From positions 17,725 through 81,724 of the IMG/VR virus record IMGVR_UViG_3300031746_000008: a stretch of 64,000 nt of DNA; one strand, 5' to 3'. The stretch comes from a virus. Below the pieces are notes generated by a model. The model had not been told where the DNA came from and did no database searches. It worked only from the letters and a program-made list of their open reading frames with translations. Position 1 is the first letter of the stretch. Each line of letters begins with the position of its first letter. Positions 40,177 through 49,338 of the stretch are shown in pieces. Position numbers and translations under genes: made by a program.

Positions 40177-40182
40177 TACGTT

Positions 40183-40359
40183 ATGATGCCAGACCCTAAG
40201 TGTCCGGACTGTAAAGGAACGGGAGAGATCCTTTTGTTTGTTAGAACAGTAAAATGTTTTTGTCTCAACAGAATTATTGATGACGACCCACTGGAATTAA
40301 AAAAATTGTTTGATGAAAGATTAAAAGAAAATAATGATATTAACTGGCCAATAATTTAA
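40183..40359 (+). CDS. Tiny zinc-ribbon-like protein
   Basis: 58 residues: CPDCKGTGEI and CFCLN give two Cys pairs, as in DnaJ-type zinc modules. The ribosome site is weak. Confidence 0.5.
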   Translation: MMPDPKCPDCKGTGEILLFVRTVKCFCLNRIIDDDPLELKKLFDERLKENNDINWPII

Positions 40360-40370
40360 AGGATTTTAAA

Positions 40371-40586
40371 ATGGGGAAAGGTTCTCTTAGGCGAAAATGT
40401 CAAGTATCAAAAGAAATAGAAGATGCTAATTGGGAATCTGTGTTCGGTAAGAAGAAGTTGAATGTGATGTCTGAAGAAGAGCGGGATGCGTTGGCCCTGG
40501 AGAATGATGACTTCCGAGAATCAGAAGATGATATTGATGGACTTGACGAAATAGACAAAATGATAAAAGAAGGCGAAAATAATTAA
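40371..40586 (+). CDS. Small acidic hypothetical protein
   Basis: 71 residues with a basic start (GKGSLRRKCQ) and an acidic tail (DDFRESEDDIDGLDEID). AAAGGATTTTAAA precedes ATG. Its TAA overlaps the following GIY-YIG start. Confidence 0.55.
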   Translation: MGKGSLRRKCQVSKEIEDANWESVFGKKKLNVMSEEERDALALENDDFRESEDDIDGLDEIDKMIKEGENN

Positions 40587-41263
40587 TGTTTATTAAGGGT
40601 CATATATCTGGAGTCTATAAAATAATTTGTTTACCAACAGGAAAAATTTATATAGGAAGTTCTGTAAATATATTTGATAGATGGACCATACATAAAAGCG
40701 GATTAAGAAATAATAAACATTATAATCCACATTTGCAAAAAGCTTGGAATAAATACAAGGAAAATAATTTTAATTTTGAAATAATAGAAAAAGTAGACAA
40801 TAATTTTTTAACAGAAAAAGAAAATTTCTGGATAGAAAAATTCAATAGTCGTAATAATAAATATGGTTTTAATATTGCTAAACCAGGAGATATCAGACAT
40901 AGAACTAATCCTGGTATGACAGGACGATCACATAGTGAAAAATCTAAATTAAAAATGAGTTTAGCTCGGATTGGTAGGGTTGGATATAAACATACACAAG
41001 AAGATAAAATAAGATTAAGCTTAGCCTTAAAAGGAAAGAAAAGATCTAAAATAGCTATAAAAAATATGACAAAAGCACAAAAATTAGTAGACAGAAGGGG
41101 ATCAAAAAATCCAAAAGCAAAACTGGTAGATAAAAATATTCCAGAAATTAGAAAAATGAAAAAAGAAGGTCGGTCAACAAAAGAAATAGCAAATAAGTAT
41201 AATGTTAGCATAGATGCGATTTATGATATTATAAACGGTAGAAAATGGAGACATATACCATGA
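40586..41263 (+). CDS. GIY-YIG homing endonuclease with NUMOD3 repeats
   Basis: Closely similar to the gene at 38295: SGVYKIICLPTGKIYIGSS, NUMOD3-like MTGRSHSEKSKLKMS, and a C-terminal HTH (STKEIANKYNVSIDAIYD) ending WRHIP. Its TGG AGA codons near the end form the ribosome site of the following gene, which starts in its last codon. Confidence 0.85.
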   Translation: MFIKGHISGVYKIICLPTGKIYIGSSVNIFDRWTIHKSGLRNNKHYNPHLQKAWNKYKENNFNFEIIEKVDNNFLTEKENFWIEKFNSRNNKYGFNIAKPGDIRHRTNPGMTGRSHSEKSKLKMSLARIGRVGYKHTQEDKIRLSLALKGKKRSKIAIKNMTKAQKLVDRRGSKNPKAKLVDKNIPEIRKMKKEGRSTKEIANKYNVSIDAIYDIINGRKWRHIP

Positions 41264-41622
41264 AAAAAATTGTTTTAAATTATATTGAAGAGACAGATAT
41301 CAAAGAAAGAACGCCTCTTGGAATTTCTGACAAGGGAAATGTGGTCGCAACTTGCTCCATATGTAAGAGGGATTTAATGATTTTTCAATTAACAAAAACA
41401 AACGAAGAACTTGTAGGAGAAAATAAAAATCCTATCACCACAAGAATAGCTGTTTATTGCGAAAATTGTAAAAATATAAATAGGGTTATCTCAATCAAAG
41501 GACAATTTTATCCAGGAGCAGCAAATGATAATATTAAATTTGAAGTAGATGAAAATATTCAACATGGCGGTGGATTAAGTCCTGATTGCGATGTAATTTT
41601 TAAAGTCAATAGGAGAAAATAA
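41260..41622 (+). CDS. Zinc-ribbon hypothetical protein
   Basis: 120 residues. CSICKRDL and CENCKN form two CxxC pairs about 40 residues apart, a probable zinc ribbon. Start at 41260 (ATGA overlap) follows GGAG in the upstream endonuclease. Function unknown. Confidence 0.6.
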   Translation: MKKIVLNYIEETDIKERTPLGISDKGNVVATCSICKRDLMIFQLTKTNEELVGENKNPITTRIAVYCENCKNINRVISIKGQFYPGAANDNIKFEVDENIQHGGGLSPDCDVIFKVNRRK

Positions 41623-41939
41623 TGCACGACATAAAATACATAGATAAAAATGGTACTCCACATATTGCTAAATCCGAAACCGAAGCAACATTGTCTTCAA
41701 ATAAAGATGTTTTTGCTTATACGATTGGTGATATGAATTTTGTATTGATTTCAAACGATGGCGATTTATTTAATCCGTTTGATTCTTCTGCCAATAGGAA
41801 TAAGAAAGATTTGGAGAAGGGTGATTTATTCTACAATCTTAGAAAATGTAATAAAACGTGTTTTGATTATTATACCATGTTCTTAAAGACAAAAAATAGA
41901 ACACATTTAACGTTAGCCCAAAGAAATTATTTAAATTAA
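41622..41939 (+). CDS. Hypothetical protein
   Basis: 105 residues, TAATG overlap with the preceding gene and AGGAGAAAA before it. The N-terminal half appears beta-rich (VFAYTIGDMNFVLISNDGD). No family recognised. Confidence 0.6.
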   Translation: MHDIKYIDKNGTPHIAKSETEATLSSNKDVFAYTIGDMNFVLISNDGDLFNPFDSSANRNKKDLEKGDLFYNLRKCNKTCFDYYTMFLKTKNRTHLTLAQRNYLN

Positions 41940-41954
41940 AATAAAGGAAATAAA

Positions 41955-42317
41955 ATGAAACACATAGATAAAAAATTGTCTGACGATTTTTCAAAATTTC
42001 TCGATCAAAAACTATTTTATAAAAACGACAAACCCTTAAAACAAACCAAAAATAAGTTAGATCTTTTTAATAGATGTACGACATTATTTGAAGAATTTAT
42101 AAATACGTATATTGTTTCAGATTTGTCTCTCTACGAACAATCAGAATCAACATCTTCACCTATTGTTCCAAAAGATAACAAACCAAAAAACGCTAATGTT
42201 ATAAGTATAAAAATAAAAAACCCAATAGATGGGGGGAAAGGAACTACTATTATGACGGCATCAGAATCCATGAAGGCTGATAGTGAAAGGTACTCCGGAG
42301 TAAAAAAGAATGAATAA
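41955..42317 (+). CDS. Hypothetical protein
   Basis: 120 residues; AAAGGAAATAAA precedes the ATG. Two helical N-terminal segments are followed by a Ser/Thr/Pro-rich linker and IKIKNPIDGGKGTTIMTAS. No domain recognised. Overlaps the next gene by eight bases. Confidence 0.6.
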   Translation: MKHIDKKLSDDFSKFLDQKLFYKNDKPLKQTKNKLDLFNRCTTLFEEFINTYIVSDLSLYEQSESTSSPIVPKDNKPKNANVISIKIKNPIDGGKGTTIMTASESMKADSERYSGVKKNE

Positions 42318-42717
42318 TGAAGAATTGATAAGTTTTACGGTTCCAACGAATTGCAGCAAGTATTATGTTGCAACTTTATCCAATAATAAAGAAGTCTTTC
42401 AAGATGAAAGAAAAGATGGACCTCATTCGTGGTTGCGTCTCAAGCAATTTTTACAATTAAATGCAGACTTAAAAATTATAGACTTTAAACTTATCGAAGG
42501 AAATAAAAGTTTTGATATGCCAAAATTACAAAGAGGTTATTGTTTTGGGAAGAAAATGGTAAAAATTTTTATGGGAAATACAGAAGTACAAGGAACTTGT
42601 GTCGGGTATTTTGATGGTATAAATGCGACCCTCTTCTGGGTTTCAGAGGACGGCGAAAATGTCGGGAAAGAAATTAGAAGCAAAGACAAGTGTGGATTCT
42701 TTCTTATCGAGAATTAA
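42310..42717 (+). CDS. Hypothetical protein
   Basis: 135 residues with mainly beta character. Phrases such as GPHSWLRLKQFLQ and TCVGYFDGINATLFWV do not match a family that I know. It ends where the next gene begins. Confidence 0.6.
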   Translation: MNNEELISFTVPTNCSKYYVATLSNNKEVFQDERKDGPHSWLRLKQFLQLNADLKIIDFKLIEGNKSFDMPKLQRGYCFGKKMVKIFMGNTEVQGTCVGYFDGINATLFWVSEDGENVGKEIRSKDKCGFFLIEN

Positions 42718-43167
42718 ATGGAAAAGTCATTCGATTCACCAACAACCCCAGGTCTTCCTATAGATTTTCGTAATTACGTCGTAGAATTAGTGTGTTTAAA
42801 TATGGATAAGAAACTCGGTCCTCGATTCTGGAAATCCAATAATTATTGGGCCAAAAAATATCCGAGAGAAATTAAAGGCATAAGCAACTTAAGTAAATTA
42901 ACAGATTTTAATAATCCTTTAATTCAAAAATTATTAATTGGTATTATTAAAGATGGTTGGATTAAATCTCTTTCGGCTAAAAAGACTTTAAATACAATAA
43001 TTAAAAAATTAGATATATTATATAAAAAAGAAATAGAGAAAAGAAAAGATGAAAAAATAGTTATAAGTATCTTTTCTCCAGAAGAAAATGCAAGATATGT
43101 AGATACTGGGACAAAAAATAAATTGTCAATTTTAAAGGATATTGAAAATAGTGGCAAAGAAATCTAA
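42718..43167 (+). CDS. Hypothetical protein
   Basis: 149 residues, helical (KLGPRFWKSNNYWAKKY, then a lysine-rich KKLDILYKKEIEKRKDEK). Its end overlaps the recA-like gene by 26 bases, so it may be co-translated with it. A small partner of recombination is possible but speculative. Confidence 0.55.
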   Translation: MEKSFDSPTTPGLPIDFRNYVVELVCLNMDKKLGPRFWKSNNYWAKKYPREIKGISNLSKLTDFNNPLIQKLLIGIIKDGWIKSLSAKKTLNTIIKKLDILYKKEIEKRKDEKIVISIFSPEENARYVDTGTKNKLSILKDIENSGKEI

Positions 43168-44197
43168 AGAAAAGGTTGTTGATGAAAGTTTTGATAAATT
43201 TCTTGAAAGAACTTATGGAGAGGGAATTATTAGGACGGCAGATAAAGTAATAGACCGAAAGAGAGATGTTTTAAAAACAGCATCAATTTCCCTGGACATT
43301 AGTTTAAATGGAGGAATTCCCGATGGCGCTACTTGTCTTATTAGCGGAAAGAGCAAGGTTGGCAAAACTTCAATTTGTTTAGAAATCTTAAAGAATGCCA
43401 TAGACGACAATAGACCCGCATTTTATTTTGATATCGAGCGCAGAGCATCTGCGAGTCTTATTGGAACCATCCAAGGGCTAGATACTAGTAAACTTCAAAT
43501 AATTAAATCCACTCTCGATCACAATTTAAGCGCCGAGGAATGGTTAAGAGTAATCGAATCTACAATAAAGGAAAATAAAAAAGCAGTCATGGTTATAGAC
43601 AGCATAGCAGCACTTTCCACGATGGCGGAGCAGGCGGAAATGATTGGAGACAATAGGGATATGGCTGGAGTTCCGAAGCTCTTGGCGGGATTTTTTAGAA
43701 AAGTACAACCCGTAGCAGACGACAATGACGTAATATTATTATTTATTTCCCAACTTCAAACGAATCGGGAAGTTAATGGTAAAAAATTTATTGAGAAAGG
43801 GGGTCTCGCAATATCTTACGCTTGTAGCGTATGGTTAAATGCAAACTGGGCTAAACAATGGGACAAAGATCCAGACACAAATGCTCCAGCAGGACATGAT
43901 GTGATGGTAACAGTGGTGTGTTCTGCATTAGGTAAACCTTTTCTTCCTTGTGCTGTTCCCTTGCGATTTGGTGAAGGTGTTGATAGAATAAAAGATATCT
44001 TAATTAACGCAGAAAATCTTGGTCTCATAGAAAAGAGCGGTAGTTGGTATATAATCTCCAGCATCTTAGATAAAGACAATAATCCTCTTAAGTTGCAGGG
44101 ACTTGAGAAAGTTCGTGAATATTTTAAAAATAATCCTCAATACATAGAAAAATTTGATAAAGAAATTCGTGAAATATTATTGCCAGGAATAAAATAA
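43142..44197 (+). CDS. RecA/UvsX-like recombinase
   Basis: 351 residues. Walker A GKSKVGKT (69-76), Walker B VMVIDSIAAL, LLFISQLQTNREV near the DNA-binding loops, and the preceding DGATCLISG. TTG at 43142 or GTG at 43151 could start it. It promotes strand exchange in recombination-dependent replication. Its 3' end abuts an endonuclease gene. Confidence 0.88.
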   Translation: MKIVAKKSKEKVVDESFDKFLERTYGEGIIRTADKVIDRKRDVLKTASISLDISLNGGIPDGATCLISGKSKVGKTSICLEILKNAIDDNRPAFYFDIERRASASLIGTIQGLDTSKLQIIKSTLDHNLSAEEWLRVIESTIKENKKAVMVIDSIAALSTMAEQAEMIGDNRDMAGVPKLLAGFFRKVQPVADDNDVILLFISQLQTNREVNGKKFIEKGGLAISYACSVWLNANWAKQWDKDPDTNAPAGHDVMVTVVCSALGKPFLPCAVPLRFGEGVDRIKDILINAENLGLIEKSGSWYIISSILDKDNNPLKLQGLEKVREYFKNNPQYIEKFDKEIREILLPGIK

Positions 44198-45036
44198 TGA
44201 GAAGATTCATTGATCTGATAGGACAAAAATTTAATGAATTGATACCGATTAGATATATGGGCAACAATAAATGGGGAAATGCTTTATGGTTGTGTCGATG
44301 TGATTGTGGTAAAGAAAAGATAATATTAGGATCAGATATCAAAAGAGGTCGTAGTAAAAATTGTGGATGTTCAAAATTAAAACATTGCCACGCTAGAAGT
44401 AAAAAAATATCAAAAACATACAAATCGTGGGATGGTATGATCCAAAGATGTACCAATCCAAAAAATGCAAGTTATGAAAATTATGGTGGCCGTGGTATAA
44501 CTATCTGCGATCGCTGGTTGGAATCAAATGGCAAAGGATTTATTAATTTTCTTGCGGACATGGGAGAAAGACCAGAAGGTAAATCTCTTGACAGAAGAGA
44601 TAATAATAAATTAATATGTGGATATTCACCAGGAAATTGCAAATGGTCAACAAAGAAAGAACAAGCAAATAATAGGAGAAGTAATCTTGATAAAAAATCC
44701 TTGCTTATCCGAAAATATAAATGTATATTAATGAGCGTTTTAAATAATTTAAAATCAAAAAGAATTAATTTTTCTAAACATCTTCCATATGGCTCTAGAG
44801 AACTCTGCGAACATTTAAATAATATACTAAAAGTACAAAACAATTGTTGTCCAATGTGCAATAAATCTTACAATGATATTAAATTTGATATAGATCATAT
44901 TATCCCAACTTCGTCAGCGAAAACTAAAGAAGACCTATTAAAACTTTTCGATTTAAATAATCTATCTTTGTTATGTTTTTATTGTAATAGATATGTTAAA
45001 AGAAATAAAATAAAAGGAAAAATAAATGAAAAATAA
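44197..45036 (+). CDS. Zinc/HNH endonuclease fused to a second HNH domain
   Basis: The first 170 residues follow the family (FIDLIGQKFNEL, CRCDCG/KNCGC, YGGRGITICDRW, LDRRDNNKLICGY). A classical HNH domain replaces the usual HTH tail: CCPMCNKSYNDIKFDIDHII and CFYCNRYVKRNK. Two nuclease modules in one chain are unusual. Its last codons (KGK, AAAGGA) give the ribosome site of the following lipoprotein gene. Confidence 0.75.
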   Translation: MRRFIDLIGQKFNELIPIRYMGNNKWGNALWLCRCDCGKEKIILGSDIKRGRSKNCGCSKLKHCHARSKKISKTYKSWDGMIQRCTNPKNASYENYGGRGITICDRWLESNGKGFINFLADMGERPEGKSLDRRDNNKLICGYSPGNCKWSTKKEQANNRRSNLDKKSLLIRKYKCILMSVLNNLKSKRINFSKHLPYGSRELCEHLNNILKVQNNCCPMCNKSYNDIKFDIDHIIPTSSAKTKEDLLKLFDLNNLSLLCFYCNRYVKRNKIKGKINEK

Positions 45037-45226
45037 ATTAACATTAATAATTTTAATAACATCTGTATTATTCGGATGCGAAATTAGGCCAGGAATTTAT
45101 GTCGAGCCTCGTCCCGTTGTGGTAGTTCACGAGGAACCTCCAACAGAAGTTGTAATAATTCAAGGCCATCCCGTAAGACGTGTTATCGTTGCTCCTCGTC
45201 CAATTATTATTCATAGACACAGATAG
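45026..45226 (+). CDS. Small putative lipoprotein
   Basis: 66 residues: signal LTLIILITSVLFGC with lipobox Cys18, then a Pro/Val-rich extended segment (PRPVVVVHEEPPTEVV) and a His/Arg end. Probably anchored in the host envelope. Confidence 0.65.
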   Translation: MKNKLTLIILITSVLFGCEIRPGIYVEPRPVVVVHEEPPTEVVIIQGHPVRRVIVAPRPIIIHRHR

Positions 45227-45232
45227 TGTTTA

Positions 45233-45589
45233 ATGTTAATTCAACTTTTAAATGGAGCAGAAGAGAAAATAAATTTAAAAAAATACTTATTAAGAGAGAC
45301 ATACCAAAAATCAAAATTTCAAACAAGAGTTAAGGAACAATTAAAGAAAGAATACCCCTCTGATAATATTTATGAAGAGGTATATATCAAGGGTGAAAAG
45401 TTCTATCTTGATTTTTTTATTCCTTCTCGTGGGCTTGTGGTAGAGGTTCAAGGAAGACAGCACGAACTTCATATTAAATTTTTCCATAAAACAAAAATAG
45501 ATTTTAACAATCAAAAAAATCGTGATGAGCGTAAAATAGCATGGTGTTTGCTTAATCACTTGAAATTGATTGAAGTATATGACAAATAA
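45233..45589 (+). CDS. PD-(D/E)XK nuclease of DUF559/Vsr type
   Basis: 118 residues: EEVYIKGEKFYLDFFIP with the catalytic Asp, then VVEVQGRQH and the C-terminal KNRDERK motif of DUF559-like restriction-fold nucleases. A small DNA end- or mismatch-processing enzyme is likely. Adjacent to recombination genes. Confidence 0.7.
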   Translation: MLIQLLNGAEEKINLKKYLLRETYQKSKFQTRVKEQLKKEYPSDNIYEEVYIKGEKFYLDFFIPSRGLVVEVQGRQHELHIKFFHKTKIDFNNQKNRDERKIAWCLLNHLKLIEVYDK

Positions 45590-45998
45590 TTTTGACGAAG
45601 AATATAAAAAATACAGTGACGATCTTACGGCATGGGAAAAATCTTTGTGTCTTTCCTTTAAAGAATCTAATAGATCAGAGATTGAAAAGATACTCGAATT
45701 ATCAATAGAAGAAATTAGATTAGAAACAACAATGAGACTTTGTGAATATTCATTCATGCTTTCACAATATTTAATTTTTCTTCAAAAAAAGAGCAACGAA
45801 GCAGAAGGATATTTAAAATGGTCCAAGAATGTTACGAACAAACTTTTTAATGAAGATAAAGCTAAGTGCGGCAGAATTCAACAGAAGGTGGATCTAAGAT
45901 TGTCGAGAATAATTTATTTGTCTCGCCGAATTGAGTTTTATGCACAAAATATGCAAAATATAATTCGTCAACGTAATTTGGAGATAAAAAATGGATAG
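45579..45998 (+). CDS. Hypothetical helical protein (possible recombination mediator)
   Basis: 139 residues, wholly helical (KILELSIEEIRLETTMRLCE, then KVDLRLSRIIYLSRRIEF). The size and position near a UvsX-type recombinase would suit a UvsY-like mediator, but I see no direct sequence match. It overlaps the nuclease by 11 bases. Confidence 0.5.
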   Translation: MTNNFDEEYKKYSDDLTAWEKSLCLSFKESNRSEIEKILELSIEEIRLETTMRLCEYSFMLSQYLIFLQKKSNEAEGYLKWSKNVTNKLFNEDKAKCGRIQQKVDLRLSRIIYLSRRIEFYAQNMQNIIRQRNLEIKNG

Positions 45999-46563
45999 TC
46001 CCATACAACTTATTAAAAATGGAATCATCGCTAATAATTGGTCTTTAGTTTGCCAGGGGTATGAGGAGATCACTGGAGAATTAATTAAAGCAAATGAAAT
46101 AATTGAATCACCCAATGAATTAATAGAAGAGATAGAACAAATAATTAACAAACACAAAAAAATAATTACACCGAATCCAGATGGACAAACATATGAAAGA
46201 AATCCCCCAGAACCAAAAAATCGCCGTCAAGACCCACCACCAATTAAAAAAACAGTTACAGTTGGCCCCTTTGTTAGCTTGGACGAAAATGGCAATATGG
46301 TTCCCACCAAAAAAGGATATTATGGTAATGATACGAAACCAATAACAGATGACAACATTCCATTAGAAGAAATAAATAAAAACAAAGAAAAAGCAGCAAT
46401 AACCAAAGAGAGAAAAACAAAAAGAAGTCCTTCCAAGAAATATGATGTAAAATGTTCACAGTGTGAGCAAAATTTTGAATCAGATAGACAAGAAAGCAAA
46501 GATTTTGGGCAAAAATGTCCAAAGTGCCTGCAAGATACAATTAATGGAAAAATAATTGAATAA
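45991..46563 (+). CDS. Hypothetical protein with C-terminal zinc ribbon
   Basis: 190 residues: a helical N-terminus, a Pro/charged linker with RNPPEPKNRRQDPPP, and at the end CSQCEQNF with CPKCLQD, a zinc ribbon. Overlaps the previous gene by eight bases. No known function. Confidence 0.55.
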   Translation: MDSPIQLIKNGIIANNWSLVCQGYEEITGELIKANEIIESPNELIEEIEQIINKHKKIITPNPDGQTYERNPPEPKNRRQDPPPIKKTVTVGPFVSLDENGNMVPTKKGYYGNDTKPITDDNIPLEEINKNKEKAAITKERKTKRSPSKKYDVKCSQCEQNFESDRQESKDFGQKCPKCLQDTINGKIIE

Positions 46564-46577
46564 TTATAAGATATAAT

Positions 46578-47066
46578 ATGTTAAATAAAGAAAAACGTAA
46601 ACTTTACATGAAAGAATATAACAAAAGATATAGATTGAAGAATAAAGATAGAGATAAAGAAAAATATAGACTCTATATGAAAGAATATCATTTTAAAAAT
46701 AAGGATAGGCGCAACGAAAGACATAAACTTTATATGAGAAAATATCGAGCCGAAAACAGGGATCTTTATAACACCTATATGAGAAGTTTATATGCAAAAC
46801 ATCCAGAATATAGCCGATTACGAAGATTAAAAAGAAAAGAGTTACTTGCTAATATTAAAAAAGATAGTGGATGTATGGTGTGCGGTGAAAATGATCCAAG
46901 ATGTTTAGATTTTCATCACAAAGATTATAAAACAAAGAAATTTACTATAGGCAATTCTAAAGGACGGGATTTATTACAAACAATGAAAGAGGTCGAGAAA
47001 TGTATTGTCTTATGTTCAAATTGTCATAGAAAATTAGAACAAAAAGAAAGTGATACGGGTATCTAA
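46578..47066 (+). CDS. HNH endonuclease with repeated YMKEY N-terminal motif
   Basis: The N-terminal 80 residues repeat K(L/Y)YM(K/R)(E/K)Y four times, separated by basic residues and NKDR-like linkers, a possible DNA-binding array. The C-terminus is an HNH nuclease (CMVCGENDPRCLDFHHKD and CSNCHRKL). It lies between two replication-region genes and ends in a TAATG overlap with the helicase gene. Confidence 0.75.
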   Translation: MLNKEKRKLYMKEYNKRYRLKNKDRDKEKYRLYMKEYHFKNKDRRNERHKLYMRKYRAENRDLYNTYMRSLYAKHPEYSRLRRLKRKELLANIKKDSGCMVCGENDPRCLDFHHKDYKTKKFTIGNSKGRDLLQTMKEVEKCIVLCSNCHRKLEQKESDTGI

Positions 47067-48490
47067 TGGATAAACAAACAAATATTTTGAATGATTCGGG
47101 ATGTGAACGATCTGTTTTATCTGCTATCCTAAATCATGGGTCAGATCTCCTTATAGATATTGAAGAAATTTTAGATACAAAAGATTTTTATTGGTCGATT
47201 AATAGAACAATATTTTCTATTATTAAACATCTTGTTCACGAAAAGAGTTTAGATAAATTTGATGGACCAACAATAGTAGCTAATGCAAAAATATTTAACT
47301 ATAATAAATTTGATGGGAATTCAAAAGAATCAGAATATCTGGAAGCATTATTTGCAAATACTCCAACATATAACAATGCCAAGTCTATAGCTTTGCAGAT
47401 ATATAAACTATCTTTGGCGAGACAGGCAATAAAGTGTGTGGACAATATTTCTGAGGATTTGAAGGGGATCAATGGTCAAGAGAAGATTGATGAGATTATA
47501 GGGAAGTTGGAAGATCCGGTATTTGAGTTTACGTCGAAATTAAATAAAGACAATAAAAACATGGTTCATATTTGCGATAATTTTGAACAAACACTTAATG
47601 CAGTATCAGAGAAGCCGAAGGGCATTTGTGGTCTTCCAACAGGGTTCAATAATTACGACAACTGTATTGGCGGTGGGCTTCGCAGGGCAACGGTTAACGT
47701 CGTTGGATCACGCGCAAAAGGAGGAAAGTCCTTTCTGTGTCTCAATATTGCTAAAAATTTAGCCGAATTGGGTATTCCCATATTATATCTTGATACTGAA
47801 TTGTCTCAACAGATTCAAATGAATAGATTTATTTCGTTAATTTCTGGCGTCGAATGCTTAAGAATAGAGACGGGGCAATTCGCTACAACGAAAGAAGAAA
47901 AAGAAGCTGTTTGGTCATGTAAAGAAATTGTAAAAAATTTACCAATTACTCACTGTTCAATAGCTGGTTTGTCAATCGAATCTATTTTATCCCTATGCAG
48001 AAGATGGATTATTAAAGAAGTTGGGTTTGAAGATAACGGTTTCACAAAGCCCTCACTAATTATTTTGGATTATATTAAATTGATGGATACTTCCGATATG
48101 AAATCAAACATGATGGAGACTCAAATTCTTGGGTTCATGATGACAGCCCTTCATAATTTCGCATTAAAATTTAATATTCCTATATTTAGTACAGTACAAT
48201 TAAATAGAGAGGGGGTTTCCCGCGAAGGCTCGGAATTTATTTCTGCATCAGATAGAATTCTTTGGCTGTGCTCGTCCTTCTCTATATTGAAGAATAAAAG
48301 TCAAGAAGAATTAATAGAGGACGGCCCATCGAATGGTATGAAAAAAATTATAGTCTGCGACTCCCGCTTTGGGCCGGGCATGGACAAGGGGGATTACATA
48401 AACATCAAAATGGATCTCAGTAGATCGAAATTAACCGAAGGGAAAATGTTAAGCCAGAGTACTTCGCAATTTTTAAATGAGAAAATATAA
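47066..48490 (+). CDS. DnaB-type replicative helicase
   Basis: 474 residues: N-terminal DnaB domain (CERSVLSAILNHG), then the RecA-like core: GLPTGFNNYDNCIGGG, Walker A GSRAKGGKSF, Walker B PSLIILDYIKLM, and STVQLNREG followed by a segment DRILWLCSS. It unwinds the phage replication fork together with the primase downstream. Confidence 0.9.
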   Translation: MDKQTNILNDSGCERSVLSAILNHGSDLLIDIEEILDTKDFYWSINRTIFSIIKHLVHEKSLDKFDGPTIVANAKIFNYNKFDGNSKESEYLEALFANTPTYNNAKSIALQIYKLSLARQAIKCVDNISEDLKGINGQEKIDEIIGKLEDPVFEFTSKLNKDNKNMVHICDNFEQTLNAVSEKPKGICGLPTGFNNYDNCIGGGLRRATVNVVGSRAKGGKSFLCLNIAKNLAELGIPILYLDTELSQQIQMNRFISLISGVECLRIETGQFATTKEEKEAVWSCKEIVKNLPITHCSIAGLSIESILSLCRRWIIKEVGFEDNGFTKPSLIILDYIKLMDTSDMKSNMMETQILGFMMTALHNFALKFNIPIFSTVQLNREGVSREGSEFISASDRILWLCSSFSILKNKSQEELIEDGPSNGMKKIIVCDSRFGPGMDKGDYINIKMDLSRSKLTEGKMLSQSTSQFLNEKI

Positions 48491-49338
48491 TGAATAAATC
48501 TACCAAACAGCTATCCGGTATTTATAAAATTATATGTCTTGCTAATAATAAATTTTACATAGGGAGCAGTGAGAATATTGATAAGAGATTGAAAAATCAT
48601 ATAAGGTTATTAAAAAATAATAAACATTTTAATCCACATTTGCAAAATGCATGGTACAAATATAAAGAAGAAAATTTTAGATTTGAAATAGTTGAAACAG
48701 TCCACGATATAAAACAATTACTAATAAGAGAAAAGTGGTGGATTGATAAGACAAATTGTTGCAATAGAAAAATAGGATTTAATATATCCTCCAGCCCCCA
48801 GGCTTCAGGTAGGATAAGACTTATAGATCTAACCGGCAAAATATTTGGAAGACTTACAGTTAAGGAAAGAGCAGAGAACTCTAGGGGCGGACAGCCCAGA
48901 TGGTTGTGTAAATGTAATTGTGGGAATGAAAGAATAATTGAGGGCGGCCACCTTAGAGAAAATATTATCAAAAGCTGTGGATGCTTACGCAGGGAAGGCA
49001 ATAATTTAAAACATGGTCATAATAGAAAGAATAAAAAATCAAAAACATTCGTAGCCTGGAAATCTATGTTGTCTAGATGCAATAATAAAAATAACAAGAA
49101 ATATAAAATTTATGGCAATCGCGGGGTTACTATTTGTGACAGGTGGCTAGAGCCAAAAGGACAAGGATTTTTAAATTTTTTAAAAGATGTTGGAGAAATA
49201 CCAAAAGGAAAATCTTTGTGTAGAATAGATACCAATAAATTAATAAACGGCTATTCGCTAGAAAATTGTCAACTATTGACAACAAAAGAGCAATCAAACA
49301 GAAGAAGAAAAAAAGCAAAAAGATATGAAAAACTTTAA
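48490..49338 (+). CDS. GIY-YIG + zinc/HNH fusion endonuclease (full length)
   Basis: Residues 1-100 are GIY-YIG (SGIYKIICLANNKFYIGSS, EKWWID). From about residue 115 the zinc/HNH module begins: LIDLTGKIFGRL, CKCNCG/KSCGC, YGNRGVTICDRW, LCRIDTNKLINGY and EQSNRRR. The usual C-terminal HTH is absent, so DNA recognition may be supplied by the zinc part. Overlaps the helicase stop and the primase start, separating these two genes. Confidence 0.82.
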   Translation: MNKSTKQLSGIYKIICLANNKFYIGSSENIDKRLKNHIRLLKNNKHFNPHLQNAWYKYKEENFRFEIVETVHDIKQLLIREKWWIDKTNCCNRKIGFNISSSPQASGRIRLIDLTGKIFGRLTVKERAENSRGGQPRWLCKCNCGNERIIEGGHLRENIIKSCGCLRREGNNLKHGHNRKNKKSKTFVAWKSMLSRCNNKNNKKYKIYGNRGVTICDRWLEPKGQGFLNFLKDVGEIPKGKSLCRIDTNKLINGYSLENCQLLTTKEQSNRRRKKAKRYEKL

